Both the position numbers and the translations under genes were made by a program. The notes under the pieces were generated by a model. The model saw nothing but the letters and a program-made list of their open reading frames with translations, made no database searches and was not told where the DNA came from. DNA of 64,000 nt from Mariniflexile fucanivorans (GTDB lineage Bacteria; Bacteroidota; Bacteroidia; Flavobacteriales; Flavobacteriaceae): positions 211,882 through 275,881 of the forward strand of contig NZ_SLUP01000008.1 of NCBI RefSeq assembly GCF_004341235.1. The letters are read 5' to 3'. Position 1 is the first letter of the stretch. Each line of letters starts with the position of its first letter. Shown in pieces: positions 53,229-61,264 of the stretch.

Positions 53229-54250
53229 GCGGGAAAAAATTTAGAGTATTAAGTTTAGATGGAGGTGGTATTCGAGGTATTTTTCCAGCAGTAATTTTAA
53301 GTGAAATCGAAAAGGAGCTTAAATCTAAAGAAGTTGAAAATTGGCAAATATATCAGAATGTAGATTTAATTTTTGGCACTTCTACAGGTGGTATTCTTGC
53401 ATTAGCATTATCTTTAGGGATTCCAGCCGAAGAGATTAAAGACCTTTATTTCAATAATGCTAAAAAAATTTTTGGTAATAAAAAAGGAATTTTAAAATGT
53501 CTTAATCATTCCTCACATGATAGAGCAAGCCTTAAATGCTTATTGGAATGTGTGTTTAAAAAATATCACAATAATTCTATTCCTAAACTTAAAGATTGTA
53601 AAGTGCCTGTTGGAGTATCAATTTACGATTTAAGTATTGGAAAACCATCTGTTCTAAAAAGTCTTTACCATCACAGATTTACTCGAGACCCTAATCTTCC
53701 ATTATTAGATGCCGCTTTATCAACTTCATCTGCTCCTACATATTTTGATCCGTATTCAGGTGATATGTATAAAGATATGAAAGGAGATGTTTTACAATTT
53801 AAAAATAAAGTAGATGGTGGTGTTTGGGCTAATAATCCCAGTTTAATAGCTTTGATTGAAGCTCAAAAAGCTTTTCAAAAAGAATTAATTGATATTAATT
53901 TACTCTCAATTGGTACAGGTGAAAGAATATTTCTAGAGCCTAGTAGAGAAAACAAATTTGGGATTTGGTATTGGATAAATAATAAGCGTAAAAGAATTAT
54001 AGAGTTATTTATGCAAGGTCAATCTCAACAGGCGGAAAATATTTTAAGCTTGTTAAAAAATGGTATTGATAGACAAGAACCGGATAATTTTGCATACTTA
54101 AGACTTAATACATTATTTAAAACTGAGGCAGAAAATATTGAAATGGATGAAACTGACAAAGATCGACTTAAAAACCTTGAGACCCGTGCATTAGAGGTTT
54201 ATAATGAGAATAAAGTAGAAATTTATAAACTACTTAACATTGAGTTATGA
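53225..54250 (+). CDS. capV: Patatin-like phospholipase, CBASS effector (CapV type)
   Basis: 341 aa. Oxyanion-hole motif SLDGGGIRGIFPA near the N-terminus, nucleophile Ser53 in FGTSTGG, catalytic Asp197 in KVDGGVWANNPS. No TM segment. Same layout as the CapV phospholipases that are switched on by cyclic nucleotides and degrade the inner membrane. It is separated from the CD-NTase and E2 by hsdS but lies on the same continuous transcript; start and stop overlap its neighbours by 4 bp each (ATGA), so translation is coupled. Confidence 0.85.
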   Translation: MSGKKFRVLSLDGGGIRGIFPAVILSEIEKELKSKEVENWQIYQNVDLIFGTSTGGILALALSLGIPAEEIKDLYFNNAKKIFGNKKGILKCLNHSSHDRASLKCLLECVFKKYHNNSIPKLKDCKVPVGVSIYDLSIGKPSVLKSLYHHRFTRDPNLPLLDAALSTSSAPTYFDPYSGDMYKDMKGDVLQFKNKVDGGVWANNPSLIALIEAQKAFQKELIDINLLSIGTGERIFLEPSRENKFGIWYWINNKRKRIIELFMQGQSQQAENILSLLKNGIDRQEPDNFAYLRLNTLFKTEAENIEMDETDKDRLKNLETRALEVYNENKVEIYKLLNIEL

Positions 54251-54999
54251 AACATATTAAAAAATCATTTGAAAAATTTAAATCTGAATTATTATCAAAA
54301 GGATTTTATGACATTTTCAAAGCAATTTTAATTTTTTCTGGAGGATTGTTATTTACATATTTTGTTAGCTTAATTCCTTTGGTAAAGACTTTTTTATTTT
54401 CTGAGATTAAAACACCTTTATATCTGATAATCATTTTAACAATATTCATTATTAGTTTGTTTTTTTTAATATTTAGATATAAATCAAAGCTTGATAATTT
54501 AATAAGAGATAATAATATTGATGAATTAACAGGTTTAAAAAATCATAAAGGATTAAAAATTTCATTAGAATCCTTAATTGAAGATTTTAAAGATAATACC
54601 AGTATTATCTTAATTGATATTGATAATTTCAAATCCTTTAACACGAAGTATGGCTATGGAGAGGCTGATTTAATATTAAAAAAGGTAGGTGAATTACTTG
54701 GCAGTGATAAAAGAGCAACAGATGAAACTTTTCGTTTCTTTCAAAGAGGAGATGAATTTGTTGTTATTGCCAAGGAAACAAATCTTGGTCAAGCTTTACA
54801 AGCAGCTGAGCGTAAAAGAAAAATGATCAGTAATAATATTTTTTCAATTGGCGATAATAAACATCGTTTGACCATTTGCTGTGGTGTAACTAGTTTAAAA
54901 AGGGAAGATTCAATTGACACTTTAACTGATAGACTATCTAAAGCTTTAAAAGAAGCTAAGAATACAAAAGGTAAAAACAACACTAAATCAATTAGTTAA
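54247..54999 (+). CDS. Membrane-anchored GGDEF-domain protein
   Basis: 250 aa. Two TM helices (about 25-50 and 56-77), then a GGDEF domain at 85-245: DELTGLKNHKGL, metal-binding IDIDNFKSFN (D124, N132), and the signature as RGDEF (167-171), a tolerated variant. All key residues of a diguanylate cyclase are present. GGDEF proteins are scarce in Bacteroidota, and this one is coupled by ATGA to the CBASS phospholipase and sits 1 bp before hsdR. It may supply or sense a cyclic nucleotide in defence, or serve as a membrane effector. Not a recognised CBASS component. Confidence 0.8.
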   Translation: MKHIKKSFEKFKSELLSKGFYDIFKAILIFSGGLLFTYFVSLIPLVKTFLFSEIKTPLYLIIILTIFIISLFFLIFRYKSKLDNLIRDNNIDELTGLKNHKGLKISLESLIEDFKDNTSIILIDIDNFKSFNTKYGYGEADLILKKVGELLGSDKRATDETFRFFQRGDEFVVIAKETNLGQALQAAERKRKMISNNIFSIGDNKHRLTICCGVTSLKREDSIDTLTDRLSKALKEAKNTKGKNNTKSIS

Positions 55000-55000
55000 T

Positions 55001-58000
55001 ATGACTCCATCCTACATAGAAGACCACATTAGTCAAATTCCAGCATTGCAGTTACTCATAAAAATGGGATACCAATATGTATCGCCAGAAGAAGCAATGG
55101 AGTTACGTGGCGGTAGAACCAGCAATGTACTGCTTGAACCCATTCTTAAAAAACAACTCGAAAAAATTAACAGCATACAATACAAAAACAAAGAGTTCTC
55201 TTTTTCAGAGACTAATATCAATACTGCTATTATTGCAATGCGTGAATTACCTATTCAGGATGGTTTTATTAAGGCAAACCAAGAGTTTTATGATTTAATT
55301 ACATTGGGTAAAAGTTTAGAACAAACTATTTTAAACGATAAAAAAAGTTTTTCTTTTCAATTCATAGATTGGAAAAATATTGAAAATAATATATTTCATG
55401 TAACTGAAGAATATGCTGTATTAAGAAGTGAAAGAAATGATACCTATCGTCCAGATATAGTTTTATTTATCAATGGTATTCCAATGGTAATAATAGAATG
55501 TAAAAGTAATGTAATAAAGGATCCAGTTAATGAAGCCATTTCGCAACATCTACGAAATCAACAAGAAGATGGAATAAGGGGTTTATATCAGTATTCTAAT
55601 ATAGTGTTTTCTTTAGCTGTAAACGAAGCTAGATATGCGACTACAGCAACACAAAAGGAGTTTTGGAGTGTATGGAAAGAAGTATTTCGTTCTAAAGATG
55701 AAGGCATTCATTATGGTGATGCTATTAGACAATTAAAAAATAGTGAATTACCAAATACGGAACGAACCGCTATTTTCAATCAACGATTTAAAAATGTTTT
55801 ACAATTTTTCAATCAATTAGAAAAAGAAGAAGTAATAGTTACAGAACAAGACAAATTAATTTTTAGTTTATGTCAAAAACAAAGAATATTAGACCTAATA
55901 TTCAATTATATAGTATATGATGACGGGGTTAAAAAAATAACAAGATACCAACAGTATTTTGCAATAAAAGAAACACTTAAAAAAATTAGTATTCCAGATG
56001 CCAATGGAAAACGAATTGGTGGTGTCATTTGGCACACGCAGGGAAGTGGAAAATCATTAACAATGGTCATGTTAGCACAAATGATAGCGACCCAAAAAGA
56101 CATTAAAAACCCAAAAATCATATTAGTTACAGATAGAATTGATTTAAACACTCAAATTACGGAAACATTTCAAAAGTGCCATGTAGGAGTAGAAGAAGCG
56201 CAAACTGGTAAACATTTAGTAGAATTAATCAACAGCCCAACAGACGCTGTAATTACAACATTAATACACAAATTTGAAGCGGCCATAAACCAAACAAAAG
56301 AAGGTTTTACTTCTCCAAATATTTTCGTGTTGATTGATGAAGGACACAGAAGCCAGTACGGAACGTTTAATGTGAAAATGCAAAAAGTATTTCCTAAGGC
56401 TTGTTTTGTAGCTTTTACAGGAACACCATTAATGAAGAAAGAGAAAAGTACAGCTAATAAATTTGGGGGTCTAATTGATGTATATTCAATAAATGATGCT
56501 GTAGAAGATAAAGCTGTAGTGCCATTATTGTATGAAGGAAGGCATAATATTATTGAGGTAAATGATAAGCCATTGGACACTTATTTCGATAGAGTTTCTG
56601 AACAAGCAACACTGTATGGAAAAGTGGCATTAAAAAGAAAATTCAGTTCAACTAATCAAATCAATAAAGCAGATCAAGTTGTAGAGGCTAGAGCTTGGGA
56701 CATTAGTGATCATTTTGTAGATAATATTCAAGGAACAGGATTTAAAGCCCAATTAGTAGCACCTAATAAAACCACAGCAATCAAATACCGAGAATATTTA
56801 AAAGAAATAGGTAAGGTAAGTTGTGAAGTATTAATTTCTGCTCCAGATACAAGAGAAAATTATGATGATGCTTTTGAAGAAAATGAAGATGTTGTTTTAA
56901 AATTTCATAAAGCAATGATGAGTAAATATGGTAAACAGGAAACCTATGAAAAGTCAGTAATTAGTGCATTTAAAAAACAAGAAAAACCCGAAATTATTAT
57001 AGTTGTAGATAAATTGCTTACTGGTTTTGATGCACCAAACAATCAAGTATTATATGTAACTAGAGCGTTGAGAGAGCATACTTTATTACAAGCTATTGCT
57101 AGAGTAAACAGAGTTGCGCCAGGAAAAGAATATGGATTTATTATTGATTATTTTGGAAATTTAGAAAACCTAGATAGTGCATTAAATACATACAGTGGAT
57201 TAGATGACTTTGAACAAGAAGAATTAGCTGGAACAATAATAAACATCAATAAGGAAATAGAAAAATTACCACAGGCACATAGTGAATTATGGGATTTATT
57301 TAAAACGATAAAAAACAAATACGATGCTGAAGCTTATTCAGAACTATTGAGTGATGATAGTATTAGACATCCTTTTTATGATAAATTATCTGCTTTTATT
57401 CGTTTGTTTAAATTAGCAATGGCATCAATAGAATTCAATGATATCGAAAATGAAAAAACCATTGACAGATATAAGAAAGACAGTAAATTTTTCTTGCAAC
57501 TAAGAGTAGATGTAAAAAGAAGATATTATGACGATATTGATATTTCAGCATTTGAACCTCAAATTCAAAAATTAATAGACAAACATATTACTACTGGAGG
57601 AGAAGTTTTAAAAATAACTGAATTAGTTAATATTTTTGATAAAGATAAACGTGAAGCTGAAGTAGAAAAAATGGTTGGTAAAGCTGCTAAAGCAGATCAT
57701 ATAGCAACTCGTACAATTAAAGCGTTAAATATAAAAATGAATGAAGATCCAATCTTCTATAAAAGTTTATCCACATTGATTAGAGAGGCAATAAGCGACT
57801 ATCATCAACACCGTATTGATGAAGCTTTATATTTGCAAAGAGCTAAAGAATACGAAAATCAATTTCTTACCGGAAAACAAAATAATGTACCAAGCTCTAT
57901 CCAACAAAAACCAAATGCAATTGCATTTTTTAATTTAATTAATGCAGTATTTGAGAATAGTTTTAATAACACTCCAGAACCAAAAGAAGTACAAGCAAAA

Positions 58001-58222
58001 ACAGCTTTAGAAATAGAAGAATGTATTAAAAGTAGTATTTATGAAAATAATACTCTAATAATTGATTGGCAAACTAATTCGGAAATCGAAAAAGAATTGA
58101 AAAACAATCTCGATGATTTACTTTTCGAAAAGCAACAACAATATGATATGCAATTCTCTTTTGATAAAATTGACGAATTAATTGAAGAAGTAATTAAAAT
58201 CGCTAAACTCAAATATATTTAA
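55001..58222 (+). CDS. hsdR: Type I restriction endonuclease subunit
   Basis: 1073 aa. N-terminal PD-(D/E)xK nuclease (YRPDIVLFINGIPMVIIECK, around residues 149-168), SF2 helicase motor with Walker A GSGKSLTMVM (about 347), motif II DEGHRSQYG, FTGTPLM, and motif VI QAIARVNRVAPGKEYG; helical C-terminus. Known role: ATP-driven translocation and cleavage of unmodified DNA with HsdM and HsdS. Its stop overlaps the next start by one base. Confidence 0.94.
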   Translation: MTPSYIEDHISQIPALQLLIKMGYQYVSPEEAMELRGGRTSNVLLEPILKKQLEKINSIQYKNKEFSFSETNINTAIIAMRELPIQDGFIKANQEFYDLITLGKSLEQTILNDKKSFSFQFIDWKNIENNIFHVTEEYAVLRSERNDTYRPDIVLFINGIPMVIIECKSNVIKDPVNEAISQHLRNQQEDGIRGLYQYSNIVFSLAVNEARYATTATQKEFWSVWKEVFRSKDEGIHYGDAIRQLKNSELPNTERTAIFNQRFKNVLQFFNQLEKEEVIVTEQDKLIFSLCQKQRILDLIFNYIVYDDGVKKITRYQQYFAIKETLKKISIPDANGKRIGGVIWHTQGSGKSLTMVMLAQMIATQKDIKNPKIILVTDRIDLNTQITETFQKCHVGVEEAQTGKHLVELINSPTDAVITTLIHKFEAAINQTKEGFTSPNIFVLIDEGHRSQYGTFNVKMQKVFPKACFVAFTGTPLMKKEKSTANKFGGLIDVYSINDAVEDKAVVPLLYEGRHNIIEVNDKPLDTYFDRVSEQATLYGKVALKRKFSSTNQINKADQVVEARAWDISDHFVDNIQGTGFKAQLVAPNKTTAIKYREYLKEIGKVSCEVLISAPDTRENYDDAFEENEDVVLKFHKAMMSKYGKQETYEKSVISAFKKQEKPEIIIVVDKLLTGFDAPNNQVLYVTRALREHTLLQAIARVNRVAPGKEYGFIIDYFGNLENLDSALNTYSGLDDFEQEELAGTIININKEIEKLPQAHSELWDLFKTIKNKYDAEAYSELLSDDSIRHPFYDKLSAFIRLFKLAMASIEFNDIENEKTIDRYKKDSKFFLQLRVDVKRRYYDDIDISAFEPQIQKLIDKHITTGGEVLKITELVNIFDKDKREAEVEKMVGKAAKADHIATRTIKALNIKMNEDPIFYKSLSTLIREAISDYHQHRIDEALYLQRAKEYENQFLTGKQNNVPSSIQQKPNAIAFFNLINAVFENSFNNTPEPKEVQAKTALEIEECIKSSIYENNTLIIDWQTNSEIEKELKNNLDDLLFEKQQQYDMQFSFDKIDELIEEVIKIAKLKYI

Positions 58223-58932
58223 TGTTACACTCAATCCAAAAAGTAAATTATGGAAGTAAAAGCATTGAGTATAGTTTAACTTTTGCTTCTAGAAAATCAT
58301 TAGGTATAAAAGTATTGCCTGATGGTTTAGTATCCGTTATTGCTCCAGATGATGCATGTATTGAAGATATTAATAAAAAGGTGAAATCAAAAGCAAAATG
58401 GATTCTAAAACAACAAACTTTTTTCTCTAGTTATAAACCTCATACTCCACAACGTAAATATATCAATGGAGAAACACATTTGTTTTTAGGACGGCAATAT
58501 AAATTACAAATCATTGAAGATACGGTTAATGAAATTAAATTATTTAGAGGTGCAATGATGATGAAAACTAAAAACTGCAATCCTGAATATTTAGAAAAAA
58601 AGTTAAACGAATGGTATAAAGAAAAAGCAAATTTTTATTTTGAAGAATTATTAAATAGTTCATTAGAAAAATTTAATAAATATAAAATTGAAAAACCAAT
58701 TTTAGAAATAAGATTAATGCAAAAGCGTTGGGGTAGCTGTACAAAATCAGGTAAAGTAATTCTAAATACTGAATTAATTAAAGCACCAAAGGGAAGTATA
58801 GAGTATGTTGTAATTCACGAACTCTGCCATTTAGTACATTATAGTCATAATAAAGATTTTTATAGACTTCAAAATGAATTATTTCCAGATTGGGAAAAAT
58901 GGAAAAACAAATTAGAGTATAAACTATCCTAA
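58222..58932 (+). CDS. YgjP-like M48-type metallopeptidase (DUF45)
   Basis: 236 aa with the zinc motif VIHELCHLVHYSHNKDFY and upstream RLMQKRWGSCTKSGKVILN, characteristic of the YgjP/COG1451 family. This family is a regular companion of type I R-M operons; its role there is not established. Last gene of the operon begun at 45249. Confidence 0.88.
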   Translation: MLHSIQKVNYGSKSIEYSLTFASRKSLGIKVLPDGLVSVIAPDDACIEDINKKVKSKAKWILKQQTFFSSYKPHTPQRKYINGETHLFLGRQYKLQIIEDTVNEIKLFRGAMMMKTKNCNPEYLEKKLNEWYKEKANFYFEELLNSSLEKFNKYKIEKPILEIRLMQKRWGSCTKSGKVILNTELIKAPKGSIEYVVIHELCHLVHYSHNKDFYRLQNELFPDWEKWKNKLEYKLS

Positions 58933-59043
58933 ACAACACGAGTTTTATTATTCTAAGAATATTGAGACTATTCAATGAAATTTGTATCTTTATATCAATA
59001 AAAACAAATAAATTTTGTTTTTAAATAGCTCTTTTTGACTTTA

Positions 59044-59061
59044 GTGTACTATTCGGTGAAT
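59044..59061 (+). repeat. 18-bp direct repeat, right copy
   Basis: GTGTACTATTCGGTGAAT, identical to 38780-38797, 58 bp inside the right att repeat. Confidence 0.6.
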
Positions 59062-59118
59062 CCACTGAAACAAAATCACTTAAAACACTGTAAAACAGTA
59101 CTTTATAAAACGCAAGGT

Positions 59119-59135
59119 AATCCTGTCATCCCGAC
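59119..59135 (+). repeat. att repeat, right boundary of the middle element / left end of element 3
   Basis: AATCCTGTCATCCCGAC, identical to 38663-38679. Flanking bases (CGCAAGGT before, GGGTATCAAT after) also match the tRNA-Pro region. Confidence 0.8.
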
Positions 59136-59360
59136 AATTTGGGTATCAATGGATATCAAAACAATGCTAATCAAATGAAATTCAGTATTTTAATATTTTG
59201 TTTGAATTCATTTGTATCCATTTGAGTACAAATTTAAAGGTGTCCTATTAGGTGTCCTTTTTTTAAGAAATAATTCCTTAAATTTGTACCATTAGTATTA
59301 TTTCATCTTTACAGCGATTTGGCTTTCGTTTAACTGATTTATTCATTAAAAACGAAAGTA

Positions 59361-60644
59361 ATGACATTCCTAAAAACCTTCAATGTCCATTTTTGGCTAA
59401 AAAGGACGGTCTTCAGAAAAGAAGGAACATTCCCGATTTATGCGAGGATTACAATAGATGGCAAACGTGCCGATCTAAGTACTCAACAAACCACCTTTGA
59501 AAATAGCTGGTGCACAAAATCAAGACACATTAAGCCCAAATTTTCAGGGGCTAAAGAAATTAATAATGTCCTTGAAAATATCCATTCCAAAATAGTTTTA
59601 TGCTATAGGCAACTATCCGACAGCGGCGTTGTTGTTTCTGCACAAGCGGTTAAATTAAGGTATTTGGGAAAGGACAAACCCGTTGCAACAATTCATGACC
59701 TCATAAATTATCACAGGAAGAACGATTTGATTTATTTATCTCAAGGAACGGCCAAAAACTATCCCTCTACAGAAAAATATCTTCACAGGTTTATTTTGAA
59801 TGAGTTTAAGTCATCAGATTATTACCTTAAGAACATCAACTATTCCTTTGTGGCCAGCTTTGAAAGTTACCTGAGACAATGCGAACCTTTAAGAAAGTCG
59901 CAGCCTCTGCGAAATAATGGTATAATGAAGCACATGGAACGTTTTCAAAAACTGACGACTTTGGCATTAAAACACGGCTGGGTAAAGAAAAACCCTTTTT
60001 CCTTATATCAGTTGAAGTTTGAGGAATTTGATAGTGCCTTTTTGGACCAAACAGAAATTGATAGGGTAAAATTGCTCAATTCAAGCAATGTTTCATTAGA
60101 AGATGCTAAGAACATTTTTATCTTTTCTTGCTACACAGGTTTATGTTATATAGAGGTGAAGAACCTTATTGCCAAGAGTATAGTTACAGGTATAGACGGT
60201 GAACAATGGATAATGGTCAAGCGCCAAAAACCAAAAACCCCCTTGAAAGTTCCACTTCTGGATGAGGCAAAAAGAATACTGGAGATTTATAGAGATTATC
60301 CCTCTGAGCAAAATGGCCATCAGCTTTTACCCGTGCTTAGCCGCCAAAAAGTCAATAAGCATTTAAAGAAAATCGCTGAGTTGTATGGTATTGATAAAAA
60401 ACTGACGTTCCATGTTGCCCACCATACTTTCGCCACCACGATTACTCTTCTAAACAATGTGCCGCTGGTAACGGTTTCAAATCTTTTGAGCCATAAAAAA
60501 ATTTCAACGACCCAGAAGTATGCTCGGGTTATTGAAACAAAGATTAGCAGGGATATGTTGAAACTTGCACAGGCATTAAGGGAGATTGAATCGAAAAGAG
60601 AAGATGTTGGTTCTGATATTACAAACCATTTAAGAATTCTTTGA
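59361..60644 (+). CDS. Tyrosine site-specific integrase 3, catalytic Arg replaced
   Basis: 427 aa, homologous to the integrases at 37034 and 38893 (YARITIDGKRADLSTQQT, catalytic K in VKRQKPK, TQKYARV with Tyr). Two differences: box I has Cys instead of Arg/Ser (CYTGLCYIE), and the box II motif is HVAHHTF where the others have HxARHTF, so the catalytic Arg is His; LLGH is LLSH. Probably inactive or impaired. Its reading frame is nevertheless intact. Starts 226 bp after the third att repeat. Confidence 0.88.
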   Translation: MTFLKTFNVHFWLKRTVFRKEGTFPIYARITIDGKRADLSTQQTTFENSWCTKSRHIKPKFSGAKEINNVLENIHSKIVLCYRQLSDSGVVVSAQAVKLRYLGKDKPVATIHDLINYHRKNDLIYLSQGTAKNYPSTEKYLHRFILNEFKSSDYYLKNINYSFVASFESYLRQCEPLRKSQPLRNNGIMKHMERFQKLTTLALKHGWVKKNPFSLYQLKFEEFDSAFLDQTEIDRVKLLNSSNVSLEDAKNIFIFSCYTGLCYIEVKNLIAKSIVTGIDGEQWIMVKRQKPKTPLKVPLLDEAKRILEIYRDYPSEQNGHQLLPVLSRQKVNKHLKKIAELYGIDKKLTFHVAHHTFATTITLLNNVPLVTVSNLLSHKKISTTQKYARVIETKISRDMLKLAQALREIESKREDVGSDITNHLRIL

Positions 60645-61264
60645 TGAAAATGTAGTTCAATTTGATTCTGGTAGATATAAATAAAGTGCTCATCCTTTGG
60701 TTTAATAGTTCCTTTTTTGTCTTTGACTTATTTGTTTATGCGTCAATATAAAAATGAATTACTGAAATAAAGACAGCTATCCACAGAAATAAAGAAAGCG
60801 TAAACTCACGATGTCCAGTCCTGTTCCATCTAATCTATATAAGAGCTATATTTATTATGTTAAGAATAGCTCCAAGATTATTGCTTACCCCGTTTTCATG
60901 GACAAACTATCCGTTGATTTTTTAAATTCTACTTTAAATATGAATCTTTAATGCAATTCCGCGCAAATCAGACTTAGTAACTAGGCAAGAAAAAGTTTTT
61001 AAAATATAAATGCTGGTGTAGTGGAATTGAAATTTTATAAACTCAAACTTATTTGACGTAATTTTCGAAGGATTTAAATAGAATACTGTCTTTTTCAACT
61101 TGTTGTTAAATCTACTTGTAATATATAATAATGAATTTAATCGATGAAGCAGATGTCATGAGAATTGTTGTATTTAATATGTTTAGAGTATCTAAATCTT
61201 TGATAAACTATCAACTAACTATTCCATAAAATTTAACCAATTATCAATTCATTCAAGAATGAAA
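60645..61264. other. 620-bp non-coding region, presumed right part of element 3
   Basis: AT-rich with stops in all frames; I see no gene, RNA or clear att repeat in it. If element 3 has a right boundary in this window it is not recognisable by eye. Confidence 0.4.

Larger units (their letters stand above)
38663..59135 (+). mobile_element. Integrative element (about 20.5 kb) carrying a defence island
   Basis: Bounded by perfect 17-bp direct repeats derived from the tRNA-Pro 3' end, with a tyrosine integrase at its left end. Cargo: XRE regulator, HEPN-like cluster, unknown cassette, tRNA-like gene, type I R-M, AbiE-like pair, CBASS, GGDEF protein. No relaxase, T4CP or conjugation genes are visible, so it is not self-transmissible by itself. 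A further 18-bp repeat (38780 and 59044) lies inside both ends. Confidence 0.75.
58933..59360. other. Boundary region between the middle and third element
   Basis: No gene. Holds the 18-bp repeat (59044-59061), the att repeat (59111-59150, whose similarity to tRNA-Pro extends into the T-arm and downstream to GGGTATCAAT), a decayed copy of the post-tRNA hairpin, and upstream of integrase 3 the GATTTGGCTTTCGT leader also present before integrase 1. Confidence 0.7.

Noticed and set aside
54247..54999. Minimal CRISPR polymerase (Panoptes-type) identity for the GGDEF protein
   Set aside because: The motifs are those of ordinary diguanylate cyclases, the TM helices are fused, and no separate 2TM-beta effector gene is adjacent.
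60800..60840. Possible right att repeat of element 3 (CCAGTCCTGTTCCATC)
   Set aside because: Too weak a match to AATCCTGTCATCCCGAC and nothing conserved around it.
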